A stretch of 64,000 bases of DNA, taken from positions 226,130 through 290,129 of the forward strand of contig JADIZR010000007.1 in assembly GCA_016704655.1 (NCBI GenBank). The letters are read 5' to 3'. Below, in pieces: positions 1-8,793 of this stretch. The notes under the pieces were generated by a model. It was not told the DNA's origin, searched no databases, and saw only the letters and a program-made list of their open reading frames with translations. Position 1 is the stretch's first letter. The number at the start of each line of letters is the position of its first letter. The translations under genes and the position numbers were made by a program. Source of the stretch: Pseudomonadota bacterium. GTDB taxonomy: Bacteria; Pseudomonadota; Gammaproteobacteria; Steroidobacterales; Steroidobacteraceae.

Positions 1-1260
1 TGCTCGAGTGCGCCGGGCGACTCGCACGCGGCCGCGCTACCCGAGCTGCGCGCGGTGATCCGCTTGGGGAGCGAGCGAACACCCGGCATGCTCAACTTCG
101 CTGATGTCTGCGCGGCGGGCACGCCGGCCGACCGACAGCGGCTCGATGCAATTGCCGCCTCGCTTGACCCCGGGGACGCGATCAACATCCAGTTCACTTC
201 CGGCACGACAGGCTCGCCGAAGGGTGCAACACTCACGCACCGCAATATCCTCAACAACGGCTATTTCGTAGGACATGCGCTCCAGCTGCAAGAACGCGAC
301 CGCGTCTGCATTCCAGTGCCGCTGTACCACTGTTTCGGTATGGTGATGGGTAACCTCGCCTGCATCGCCCACGGCGCAACGATGGTGTACCCCGCTGAAG
401 TATTCGACCCGCTGGCAACGCTGCAGACCGTGCAACTGGAATGTTGCACCGCGCTCTACGGCGTGCCGACCATGTTTATTGCCCTGCTCGATCATCCGCA
501 GTTCGGCAGTTTCGACCTCTCGCGCTTGCGCACGGGGATCATGGCCGGCGCGCCCTGCCCGGTCGAGGTCATGAATCGAGTGGCGAAGGACATGCACATG
601 AGCGAGGTCACGATCGCTTACGGCATGACCGAAACCTCGCCGGTCTCCACGCAAACCGCAGTGGACGATCCGCTCGAGATACGAGTGTCGACGGTTGGCC
701 GCGTGCACCCGCACGTAGCAATCAAGATCGTCGACCCGACGCGAAGGACTGTTGCGCGGGGCAAGCCGGGGGAGTTGTGCACGAAGGGCTACTCGGTGAT
801 GCGTGGCTACTGGAACGATGATGCCCGCACCGGCGAGGCCATCGACGCCGATGGCTGGATGCACACCGGTGACCTCGCCACCATGGACGCGCAGGGCTAC
901 GTGAACATCGTGGGTCGCATAAAGGACATGGTCATCCGCGGCGGCGAGAATGTTTACCCTCGGGAGGTCGAGGAGTTCCTGTACCGTCATCCCGGAGTTC
1001 AGGATGTGCAGGTCATCGGCGTGCCGGACCTGAAATATGGCGAGGAGCTGTGCGCGTGGATCAAGCTGCGCCCGAACGTGCAGGCGACCGAGGAGGAGAT
1101 CCGCGAGTTCTGCCGCGACCGCATCGCACACTATAAGATCCCGCGACACGTTCGCTTCGTCGACGCGTTCCCGATGACTATCACGGGCAAGATCCAGAAA
1201 TACCTGATGCGCAAGCAGATGATCGAGGAACTGGGACATCCGACGGGCAACTCCGACTAA
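1..1260 (+). CDS. Acyl-CoA synthetase (AMP-binding), 5'-partial
   Basis: This is the C-terminal 419 residues of a fatty-acyl-CoA synthetase/AMP-dependent ligase. The reading frame is open from base 1, so the true start lies outside the window. Such enzymes activate a carboxylic acid to an acyl-adenylate and then transfer it to CoA. The ATP-binding P-loop signature FTSGTTGSPKG is clear, followed by the YGMTETSP motif, the GWMHTGD motif and the hinge GRIKDMVIRGGENVYP. The C-terminal lid ends with the catalytic lysine motif TGKIQK. The similarity is to medium/long-chain acyl-CoA ligases, but the exact substrate cannot be read from sequence. The gene is convergent with tag, three bases away. Confidence 0.9.
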   Translation, partial: CSSAPGDSHAAALPELRAVIRLGSERTPGMLNFADVCAAGTPADRQRLDAIAASLDPGDAINIQFTSGTTGSPKGATLTHRNILNNGYFVGHALQLQERDRVCIPVPLYHCFGMVMGNLACIAHGATMVYPAEVFDPLATLQTVQLECCTALYGVPTMFIALLDHPQFGSFDLSRLRTGIMAGAPCPVEVMNRVAKDMHMSEVTIAYGMTETSPVSTQTAVDDPLEIRVSTVGRVHPHVAIKIVDPTRRTVARGKPGELCTKGYSVMRGYWNDDARTGEAIDADGWMHTGDLATMDAQGYVNIVGRIKDMVIRGGENVYPREVEEFLYRHPGVQDVQVIGVPDLKYGEELCAWIKLRPNVQATEEEIREFCRDRIAHYKIPRHVRFVDAFPMTITGKIQKYLMRKQMIEELGHPTGNSD

Positions 1261-1263
1261 CCC

Positions 1264-1986
1264 CTATCCCCTTCCCCTCACTTCCGCATGCCTGAAACAC
1301 GTCACCACGTGATCATTCACCATCCCCGTCGCCTGCATGTGTGCATACATGATCGTGGAACCCACGAACTTGAAGCCACGTCGCTGCAGGTCCTTGCTGA
1401 ACGCATCCGACTCCGGCGAAGTCGCCGGCACCTGTGACATCTCGCGCCAGCGATTCACGATCGGCTGGCCGCCGACGAACTGCCAGCTGTAGGCCGCGAA
1501 GCTGCCAAACTCTTCCTGCACTTCGAGAAAGCAGCGCGCGTTGGTGATCGCGGCCGCGACCTTGAGCCGGTTGCGCACGATGCCCGGGAACTGCAGCAGC
1601 TTCTCGACCTTGCGCGCATCGAACTTCGCCACCTGCACCGGATCGAAATCGGCAAACGATTCGCGGTACCCCTCGCGCTTGCGCAGGATCGTCGACCAGC
1701 TGAGGCCCGCCTGCGCGCCCTCGAGGATCAGGAACTCGAACAGCCGCCGATCGTCGTGAACGGGAACTCCCCACTCCTGGTCGTGATAGGCGATGTATTC
1801 CGCGCTCATGCCGGAATAGGACCAGCCGCACCGGGGTCGCCCATCGGGGGCCAAAGACGCCGACTGAACCGCACTTGCCTTGGGCGTCTTGACCCTGGCA
1901 ACGGGCTTCCGGGTGGCCTTGGCGGCGGGAGTCTTTGCTCGGCCAGGGGCTGCAGGCAGTCGGGTCGAACGGGTTTTCGTGCTCAT
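1264..1986 (-). CDS. tag: DNA-3-methyladenine glycosylase I
   Basis: The protein removes 3-methyladenine from alkylated DNA in the first step of base-excision repair. The 240-residue product has the family body from RCGW through YHDQEWGVP, EGAQAGLSW and the C-terminal MVNDHVVTCFRH. That C-terminal segment, with the N-terminal Cys and His, supplies the zinc ligands of TagI. About 50 residues precede the conserved domain. This extension is rich in Lys, Ala, Arg and Pro and is absent from the roughly 190-residue family standard; it looks like a disordered basic tail that could contact DNA. No internal Met lies before the domain, so the long start at 1986 is kept. It is divergent from hemB, 101 bp away. 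Confidence 0.92.
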   Translation of the reverse strand: MSTKTRSTRLPAAPGRAKTPAAKATRKPVARVKTPKASAVQSASLAPDGRPRCGWSYSGMSAEYIAYHDQEWGVPVHDDRRLFEFLILEGAQAGLSWSTILRKREGYRESFADFDPVQVAKFDARKVEKLLQFPGIVRNRLKVAAAITNARCFLEVQEEFGSFAAYSWQFVGGQPIVNRWREMSQVPATSPESDAFSKDLQRRGFKFVGSTIMYAHMQATGMVNDHVVTCFRHAEVRGRG

Positions 1987-2087
1987 ACGCGGATTCTGCC
2001 CTTGACGATACGGCTATTGCGTTCTTTTCGCGGCCGGTCCCGCTCGGGTATAAAGTCCGGATTCCGATCAAAAAAGCGCCCGCCTCC

Positions 2088-3104
2088 ATGACCCACCCCG
2101 ACGCCCCCGGCCAGTTCCCTCGTGTCCGCATGCGCCGCATGCGCCGCGACGCTTTCTCGCGCCGCATGATGCGGGAGACGGTGCTGACGCCGGACGATTT
2201 CATCTTTCCCGTGTTCGTCATGGAAGGCACGAAGCAGCGCGTGGCCATCCCGTCGATGCCGGGCATCGAGCGCGTGTCGGTGGATGAGCTGGTCCGCGAG
2301 GCCGAGGCAGTCGCGCGCCTCGGCATCCCGGCACTCGCCCTCTTCCCGGTCACGCCGCTCGAGGTGAAGAGCCTCGACGGCCGTGAAGCCTGGAACCCCG
2401 ATGGCCTGGCACAACGTGCCGTGCGTGCGATCAAGAAAGCCGTGCCGGAACTCGGCGTGGTGACCGACGTCGCGCTCGATCCTTTCACCACCCACGGCCA
2501 GGACGGCATCGTCGATGGGACCGGGTACGTCATGAACGACGTGACTGTCGCCGCGCTCGTGCAGCAGGGCCTCTCGCATGCCGAGGCGGGCGCAGATGTC
2601 GTGGCTCCCTCCGACATGATGGACGGCCGCATCGGTGCACTGCGCGACGCGCTCGAATCCGCGGGCCACATCCACACGCGCATCCTCGCCTACTCCGCCA
2701 AGTACGCATCGAGCTACTACGGCCCGTTCCGGGATGCGGTGGGCTCGGCCGGCAACCTCGGCAAGGGCAACAAGTACAACTACCAGATGGATCCGTGCAA
2801 TTCGGACGAGGCGCTGCGCGAAGTCGAGCTCGACCTCGCCGAAGGCGCGGACATGGTGATGGTGAAGCCCGGCATGCCGTACCTCGACATCGTGCGCCGC
2901 GTAAAAGATCGCTTCGGCGCGCCGACGTTCGTGTACCAGGTCAGCGGCGAGTACGCGATGCACATGGCGGCGGCACAGAACGGCTGGCTCGACGAGCGCG
3001 CGGTCGCACTGGAATCGCTCAGCAGCATCAAGCGAGCGGGCGCCGACGGGATCCTGACCTATTTTGCGAAGCGTGCGGCAGAATGGCTCAACGAAGGACG
3101 CTAG
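2088..3104 (+). CDS. hemB: Delta-aminolevulinic acid dehydratase (porphobilinogen synthase)
   Basis: HemB condenses two 5-aminolevulinate molecules to porphobilinogen in cytoplasmic tetrapyrrole biosynthesis. The 338-residue product matches family length. Both active-site lysines are present, in SAKYAS and in MVKPGMPY. The metal-site region reads DPFTTHGQDG without the three cysteines of zinc-dependent enzymes, so this is the Cys-lacking, magnesium-type active site. The ATG at 2088 is chosen because the family homology begins shortly after it; an in-frame extension upstream to 1935 runs through the intergenic region and lacks homology. Heme supply fits the many c-type cytochromes further along the window, but that link is only contextual. 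Confidence 0.96.
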   Translation: MTHPDAPGQFPRVRMRRMRRDAFSRRMMRETVLTPDDFIFPVFVMEGTKQRVAIPSMPGIERVSVDELVREAEAVARLGIPALALFPVTPLEVKSLDGREAWNPDGLAQRAVRAIKKAVPELGVVTDVALDPFTTHGQDGIVDGTGYVMNDVTVAALVQQGLSHAEAGADVVAPSDMMDGRIGALRDALESAGHIHTRILAYSAKYASSYYGPFRDAVGSAGNLGKGNKYNYQMDPCNSDEALREVELDLAEGADMVMVKPGMPYLDIVRRVKDRFGAPTFVYQVSGEYAMHMAAAQNGWLDERAVALESLSSIKRAGADGILTYFAKRAAEWLNEGR

Positions 3105-3179
3105 CGACCGGAGGTCTGGTCGGGCACCAAATCGCCACTGCACCTCCGACTAATCCCTAACCCCCATCCCCTATCCCCT

Positions 3180-4037
3180 ATGTCTGACTCCTACGCCCTC
3201 TTCGGCTATCCGGTCTACCACAGCTGGTCGCCGTTCATCCACGGTCTGTTCGCACGGCAGACGGGGCAGGACATGGAGTACCGCCTGCATGAAGCGGCGC
3301 CGGATCAGTTCCGCCACGACCTGCTCGAGTTCTTTTTCGAGCAAGGCGGGTGCGGCGCGAACATCACGCTGCCGCACAAGCGCGCGGCCGCAGACCTGGT
3401 CAATGAGCTCATGCCCCGGGCCCAGCGCGCGGATGCTGTCAATACCGTCCTGCGTCGCGACGGCGAATTGATCGGCGACAACACGGACGGTGTCGGCCTG
3501 GTCACCGATCTCACGCAGAACCTCCGGCTGCGGTTCACGTCGCCACGCATACTGATGCTCGGCGCCGGCGGTGCGGCGCGCGGCGCGATCGGGCCCTTGC
3601 TGGAACTGAAGCCGTCGACCCTCGTGATCGCCAACCGTACGGCCATCCGCGCCAGCGAGCTGGCCGCGGAGTTTTCCGGTCTCGGTGCAGTGAGCGGCGC
3701 TGCCTTCGACAGTGTCGAGCCGCTTGAACCGTTCGACCTGATCATCAATGCAACTTCGGCCAGCCTGAAAGGCGAGGTGCCACCGATCCATTCCCGCGCC
3801 GTGGACAGGGCCACTGCGTGCTACGACATGGCGTACGGAATCGGCGAAACGCCATTCACGCAATGGGCCCGTGATCGCGGCGTGACCAGGGTGGCACAGG
3901 GTTGGGGCATGCTCGTCGAACAGGCGGCCGAAGCATTCTTCGTCTGGCGCGGCGTGCGCCCGCAGACGCGGCCCGTGCTGGAAGCGTTGCACGCCCGCGC
4001 TATGTACCTGGCGTCGACTGCGAATACTCATTCTTGA
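3180..4037 (+). CDS. aroE: Shikimate dehydrogenase
   Basis: AroE reduces 3-dehydroshikimate to shikimate with NADPH in the chorismate pathway, which also feeds the trp operon in this window. The N-terminal substrate domain starts YALFGYPVYHSWSP, and the catalytic Lys lies in NITLPHKRAA. The Asp partner lies in GDNTDGVG, and the nucleotide-binding loop is GAGGAARG followed by the NRT motif. The C-terminal segment GWGMLVEQAAEAF is typical. The 285-residue length is slightly above the usual 270-280. It is preceded by a C-rich 75 bp intergenic stretch. Its last 38 bases overlap the tail of the convergent gamma-carbonic anhydrase remnant. Confidence 0.95.
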   Translation: MSDSYALFGYPVYHSWSPFIHGLFARQTGQDMEYRLHEAAPDQFRHDLLEFFFEQGGCGANITLPHKRAAADLVNELMPRAQRADAVNTVLRRDGELIGDNTDGVGLVTDLTQNLRLRFTSPRILMLGAGGAARGAIGPLLELKPSTLVIANRTAIRASELAAEFSGLGAVSGAAFDSVEPLEPFDLIINATSASLKGEVPPIHSRAVDRATACYDMAYGIGETPFTQWARDRGVTRVAQGWGMLVEQAAEAFFVWRGVRPQTRPVLEALHARAMYLASTANTHS

Positions 4038-4398
4038 GCAGCACGTAATCGCGTGCCATCTGCGGAATGCGCGCAATCTCCTCGGGCCGCAACTCGCGCG
4101 ATCGCCGCGCGGGATTGCCGACGTACAGGTAGCCGGACTCCAGTTGCTTCCCCGGCGTGACGACGCTGCCGGCGCCGATGATCACGTCGCTGGCGACTGC
4201 GACGCCATCCAGCACGATGGTGCCGATCCCGACCAGCACGCGGTCGGCAATGGTGCAGCCGTGCAGCGCGACCTTGTGCCCGATGACGACGTCCTCGCCG
4301 AGAATCGTGGCCCAGCCTGCGTCGTTGCCCGGGTAGGGGCGCGAGACGTGGAGGATGCTGCCGTCCTGGACGTTGCTGCGGTCGCGACAGGGAGCCAC
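4000..4398 (-). pseudogene. Gamma-carbonic anhydrase family protein (YrdA-like), 5'-truncated
   Basis: The frame encodes a left-handed beta-helix protein of the gamma-carbonic anhydrase/YrdA family. The recognisable homology begins abruptly at RSNVQDGSILH, about residue 7 of the open frame. The first 50-60 residues normal for the family, including the RGD segment, are missing, because the DNA upstream is the start of lemA on the opposite strand. The three metal-binding histidines are retained at residues 17, 41 and 46 (VVIGHKVALHG). No convincing start codon or ribosome-binding site exists; the frame can only begin at a GTG. It looks like a remnant produced by a deletion that joined it to lemA, though expression of a short form cannot be excluded. 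Confidence 0.75.
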
Positions 4399-4400
4399 CG

Positions 4401-4973
4401 ATGCTGGTCATGCTGTTGCTGTTTGCCGCGCTGCTGTTCGTGGCGGCCGTCTATCTCGTTCGCATCTATAACGGGCTCATCGCGCTGCGCGAGAACGTGC
4501 GCAAGGCCTGGGCCAACATCGACGTGCTGCTCACGCAGCGCCACGACGAGTTGCCAAAACTGGTCGAGACCTGCAAGCGCTACATGCAGTACGAGCAGGA
4601 AACGCTGGAACGCGTGATGCAGGCGAGATCTGCGGTGTTCAAGGCGCAGAGCAGCGGGGACGTCGCCGCGGTCGGCGCGGCTGAAGACCAGTTGCGGCAG
4701 GGGCTCGGCCGCCTGTTCGCGGTGGCGGAGAATTACCCGGACCTCAAGGCCGACGACAGCTTCCGCCACCTGCAGACGCGCATCTCGGCGCTGGAAGAAG
4801 CGATTGCGGACCGCCGCGAGCTCTACAACGAATCGGTGAATCTCAACAACATCCGCATCCAGACCTTCCCCGACCTGCTGGTCGCGCGGATGTTCGAGTT
4901 CAAGCCGGCGCAGCTGCTCGAGTTCACCGAAGAGCAGAAACGCGACGTGGACCTGGGCAAGCTCTTTGGCTGA
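4401..4973 (+). CDS. lemA: LemA family protein
   Basis: This is a 190-residue LemA-family membrane-anchored protein. A hydrophobic N-terminal helix (residues 1-21) is followed by the family signature VRIYNGLIALRENVRKAWANI, split here as YNGLIALREN and KAWANIDVLL, and a helical cytoplasmic or periplasmic domain. The biochemical role of LemA proteins is not settled; they often sit with membrane proteases or GIDE-domain proteins. The next gene overlaps its stop codon and is such a GIDE-like protein, so the two are probably translated together. The start codon directly abuts the truncated gamma-carbonic anhydrase on the other strand. Confidence 0.9.
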   Translation: MLVMLLLFAALLFVAAVYLVRIYNGLIALRENVRKAWANIDVLLTQRHDELPKLVETCKRYMQYEQETLERVMQARSAVFKAQSSGDVAAVGAAEDQLRQGLGRLFAVAENYPDLKADDSFRHLQTRISALEEAIADRRELYNESVNLNNIRIQTFPDLLVARMFEFKPAQLLEFTEEQKRDVDLGKLFG

Positions 4974-5865
4974 GAACGACTTCTGGTTCTGGCTGCTGAC
5001 GCTCGGGGTCGCAGTCGTCGCCGGCGGCGCAGCGGCACTGCGCTGGCTCAAGATCGCGCGGCTCATCGAAGACACGCCGACGTCGCGCATTCGATCGGCG
5101 GCGCAGGGCTACGTCGAGCTCGCGGGCAACGGCCTGCCCCTGCCGGGCACGAAGAATCCGGCGCCGCTCACCCAACGGCCTTGTATCTGGTGGAACTACA
5201 GGATCTCGAAGCGGACCGAACGCGGCGCGGGCAAGGGCCAGCGCAAGAGCTGGCAGACGGTTGCGTCGGGCACTTCGTCGCTCGCCTTCCTGCTCGACGA
5301 CGGGACGGGCCAGTGCATCGTGCAGCCCGACGGCGCCGAGGTCGTGCCGACCGAGTCGACCACCTGGTATGGCGACACACCATGGCCCAGGTCGGGTCCG
5401 GGCAAGGGACTCTCGCTGACCGGGGGCCGCGACTACCGCTACGTCGAGGAACGCATCTACGAGCACGAGCGCCTGTATGCCCTGGGCGATTTTCGCTCGA
5501 CGGCATCGTCCGGCGAACGGGACCCGCAAGCCGAACTGGCCCAGCTGCTGGCGGAATGGAAGCAGGACCAGCCTGCCCTGCTGCGGCGCTTCGACCAGGA
5601 TGGCGATGGCCGGATCGACCTGGTCGAGTGGGAAACCGCAAGGCAGGAGGCCCGCCATACGCTCACGCAGCGCACCGCGGAGCGCCCTTCCCGGCAGAAC
5701 TACCACGTGCTGTGCCGTCCGGACGGCGACCGGCTGTTCCTGCTTGCCGCACTGCCACCAGGCGACCTGACCCGCCGTTTCCGCAGGCGCGCGACCATCG
5801 CTTTCCTCGGCTTCGTCGCTGCCGTATATGCGTTCGGCTGGCTGCTGCAGAGCGGGTTCGGCTGA
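4966..5865 (+). CDS. GIDE-like membrane protein with an EF-hand loop
   Basis: This 299-residue protein has one N-terminal transmembrane helix (about residues 7-25) and one C-terminal helix (about 278-296). Between them is a domain resembling the bacterial GIDE/E3-ligase-like proteins that accompany LemA. It starts with a TTG codon overlapping the lemA stop by 8 bases. A canonical EF-hand loop DQDGDGRIDLVE occupies residues 210-221, with Asp at loop positions 1, 3 and 5 and Glu at 12, so calcium binding is plausible. The biochemical function of bacterial GIDE-like proteins is not established. The lemA pairing suggests a cell-envelope role. The next gene, prlC, begins 33 bp downstream. Confidence 0.7.
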   Translation: MAENDFWFWLLTLGVAVVAGGAAALRWLKIARLIEDTPTSRIRSAAQGYVELAGNGLPLPGTKNPAPLTQRPCIWWNYRISKRTERGAGKGQRKSWQTVASGTSSLAFLLDDGTGQCIVQPDGAEVVPTESTTWYGDTPWPRSGPGKGLSLTGGRDYRYVEERIYEHERLYALGDFRSTASSGERDPQAELAQLLAEWKQDQPALLRRFDQDGDGRIDLVEWETARQEARHTLTQRTAERPSRQNYHVLCRPDGDRLFLLAALPPGDLTRRFRRRATIAFLGFVAAVYAFGWLLQSGFG

Positions 5866-5898
5866 ATCCGGAACCGCCGCGCCGCTAGAATAGCGCGC

Positions 5899-7911
5899 AT
5901 GGACAACCCCCTCCTGCACGACGCGACCCTGCCCGCCTTTCTTGCGATCCGCCCGGAACACATCGAGCCCGCCATCCGGCAGGTGCTGGAAGAAAACCGG
6001 CGCAGCTTGCAGGAGCTGCTCGAGTCCGGCGCCGAGGGCTGGGACGGCATCGTCGTTCCCATCGAACGGATGCAGCATCGGCTCGCGCGCACCTGGTCTC
6101 CCGTGGGTCACCTCAATGGCGTCGCGAACAGCGACGAGCTGCGTGCGGCCTACAACACGTGCCTGCCGCTGCTCACCGCGTATCACACCGAGATTGCGCA
6201 GAACGCAGCACTGTGCGCTGGCTACCAGCGGATCTAGGACACGCCGTACCCCGAACTGAAGCCGGAGCAGCGCAAGCTCGTCGACAACGCGCTGCGTGAC
6301 TTCCGACTCGCGGGTGTCGCGCTCGCGCCCGATCGCAAGCAGCGCTTCCGCGAACTGATGGAGCGCCTGTCGACGGCGCAGGCGAAGTTCGACGAGAACG
6401 TGCTCGACGCCACCAATGCCTGGACGCGCAACGTCGAGGAGGAGACTGAACTCGCTGGCCTGCCTGCCGCCGTCATCGCCCGTGCGCGTGCCGCAGCCGA
6501 GAAGGCCGGCCGCAGCGGTTGGGTATTCACGCTCGACGCACCGAATTACCAGGCGATCATGACACATGCGGAAAACCGGCAGCTGCGCCAGGACTTCTAC
6601 ACGGCGTGGCTCACGCGCGCCTCCGAGCAGGGTCCGGCGCAGTGGGACAACACGGCGCTGATCGAGGAAATCCTCGCGCTGCGGCACGAGGCCGCGCAGC
6701 TCGCCGGTTTCGCCAGCTTCGCGGAATACTCGCTGGCCACCAAGATGGCGCGTGATCCAGCCGAGGTGCTGGAGTTCCTGCGTCGGCTGGCGCGCCTGTG
6801 CCGGCCGGCCGCGCAGCGTGAGTTCGCCGAACTCGAAGCGTTCGCAGGCACGAGGCTCGAGGCCTGGGACGTGGCGTTCCACTCGGAGCGCCTCAAGCGC
6901 GAGCGCCTGGCCGTCTCGGAAGAGGAGCTGCGGCCCTACTTCCCGTTGCCGCGCGTGCTGGACGGCCTGTTCGCCCTGGCGCAGCGTCTCTACGGCGTGC
7001 GCATCGAGCAACGCAAAGACGTCGAGGTGTATCACCCGGATGTCCACTACTACGACATCATCGGCAGCGACGACGAAGCTCGCGGCGGATTCTTCCTCGA
7101 CCTGTACGCGCGACCGAAGAAGCGCGGCGGCGCCTGGATGGACGAATGCCTGGGTCGGATCGAGCTGGCCGGTGCGCACGCGCTGCCAATCGCTTACCTC
7201 GTCTGCAACTTCACCCCGCCGGGCGCGGACCGGCCTTCGCTGCTGACGCACTACGAAGTGCTCACGATGTTCCACGAGTTCGGCCACGGCCTGCACCACA
7301 TGCTGACGCGCGTGGATTTCCCGAGCGTGGCCGGCATCAACGGCGTGCCGTGGGACGCGGTCGAGCTGCCGAGCCAGTTCATGGAGAACTTCGCCTGGCG
7401 CGAGGAGGTGCTGCCCCTGATCTCGGGCCACGTCGAGACCGGCGCGCCGCTGCCGCTCGAGGCACTGCGCAAGCTGCAGGCGACACGCTCCTTCCAGGCC
7501 GGCATGCAGTCGGTCCGGCAGCTCGAGTTCGCACTGTTCGACTTCCGGCTACACGCCGAGTTCTCGCCCGAGTACGGTTCGCGGCTGATGCAGACGCTGG
7601 CGCAAGTGCGTGACGAGGTGGCCGTCGTGCGTCCGCCGGCATTCAACCGCTTCCCGCACAGCTTCCAGCACATCTTCTCGGGCGGGTACGCCGCCGGCTA
7701 CTACAGCTACAAGTGGGCCGAGGTGCTGTCGGCCGACGCCTTCGGCGCCTTCGAGGAATCAGGCATCTTTGATGCTGCGACTGCCCACCGCTTCCTCGGC
7801 TCGATCCTCGAGCGCGGCGGCAGCCGCGATGCGATGGAAGCGTTCGTCGAGTTCAGGGGCCGCCGGCCCGAGCTCGAGCCGCTGTTGCGGCAACTGGGTC
7901 TCGCGGCATGA
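5899..7911 (+). pseudogene. prlC: Oligopeptidase A (M3 metallopeptidase) with in-frame amber codon
   Basis: The frame encodes an M3-family zinc oligopeptidase that degrades small peptides, including cleaved signal peptides, in the cytoplasm. Family homology runs from MDNPLLHD to the end at RQLGLAA, about 670 codons, which is the expected length. The zinc motif HEFGH is at codons 459-463. A TAG at 6235-6237 (codon 113) interrupts the frame between CAGYQRI and DTPYPELKPEQ. Both flanks are homologous and in the same frame, so this is a point change, not an indel. It may be a base-call error, a recent nonsense mutation, or less likely a suppressed stop. The downstream part could restart at ATG 6358 but would lack the N-terminal domain. 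The end overlaps xthA by 4 bp. Confidence 0.85.
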
Positions 7912-8681
7912 CCCGGACGGTCGCCACCTGGAACGTGAATTCACTGCGGGTACGCTTGCCGCACCTGACCGAGTGGCTCGCAGCCAACCCGGTCGATGCC
8001 ATCGCACTGCAGGAGACCAAGCTGCCCGATGCCGATTTTCCCGCAGCCGACCTGCAGGCCCTCGGCTGGAATCCCGCGTTCAGCGGACAACGCACTTACA
8101 ACGGCGTCGCCATCCTCAGCCGCGATCCCGCCACCGACGTCGTCGCGGGCATTCCGGGCTTCGACGACGAACAGCGGCGCGTGCTGGCGGCTTCGCTCGG
8201 GAGCCTGCGCGTCATCGACGTCTACGTGCCGAACGGCCAGACGGTCGGCTCGGACAAGTTTGCCTACAAGCTGCGCTGGTTCGACGCGCTGCGTGAGTAC
8301 GTCGCTGCGGAACGGACGCGCCATCCGTACCTCGTCGTGCTGGGCGATTTCAACATCGCGCCGGAAGACCGCGACGTGCACGACCCCAAAGCCTGGGAAG
8401 GTTCTGTACACGTGAGCCCGCCCGAACGCGCGGCGTTGCAGGCGTTGCTGGGCACCGGGCTCGCGGATTGCTTCCGGCTGTTCGAACAACCCGAGAAATC
8501 GTATTCGTGGTGGGACTACCGGATGATGGCCTTCCGTCGCAACGCGGGCCTGCGCATCGACCTGATCCTCGCCTCGACCGCGCTCGCTCAGAAGTGTGGC
8601 GCGTGTCACATCGACAAGGCGCCACGCCAGTTGGAAAGGCCTTCGGACCACACTCCGGTCGTCGCGAGTTTTGACATATAG
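7908..8681 (+). CDS. xthA: Exodeoxyribonuclease III
   Basis: This 257-residue protein belongs to the ExoIII/AP-endonuclease family and repairs abasic sites and 3' blocking groups in DNA. Motifs visible are TWNVNSLR at the N-terminus, LQETKL with the metal-binding Glu, the catalytic region GDFNIAPEDRDVHDP, and the terminal SDHTPVVASF with the catalytic His. The ATG overlaps the prlC stop (ATGA), pointing to translational coupling. It is the second base-excision repair gene in this housekeeping block after tag. Confidence 0.95.
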   Translation: MTRTVATWNVNSLRVRLPHLTEWLAANPVDAIALQETKLPDADFPAADLQALGWNPAFSGQRTYNGVAILSRDPATDVVAGIPGFDDEQRRVLAASLGSLRVIDVYVPNGQTVGSDKFAYKLRWFDALREYVAAERTRHPYLVVLGDFNIAPEDRDVHDPKAWEGSVHVSPPERAALQALLGTGLADCFRLFEQPEKSYSWWDYRMMAFRRNAGLRIDLILASTALAQKCGACHIDKAPRQLERPSDHTPVVASFDI

Positions 8682-8793
8682 AGCCCGCTGCGTGTCGTAA
8701 ACGCCCGAATCATCCGGTCGCCGATCCTTTTGGCTCTGGCACTTTCGGGCCAAGAGCATAGACTCGCCGAAACCAGTGCGCGCCTCACCGCCC

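Noticed and set aside
3150..3180. Short C-rich CTAACCCC/CTATCCCC runs at 1258-1280 and 3150-3180
   Set aside because: Similar short stretches, but too degenerate and too few to call a repeat family.
4924..7431. 835-codon open frame on the minus strand over the GIDE-like gene and prlC
   Set aside because: Composition is shadow-like and both plus-strand genes have clear homology.
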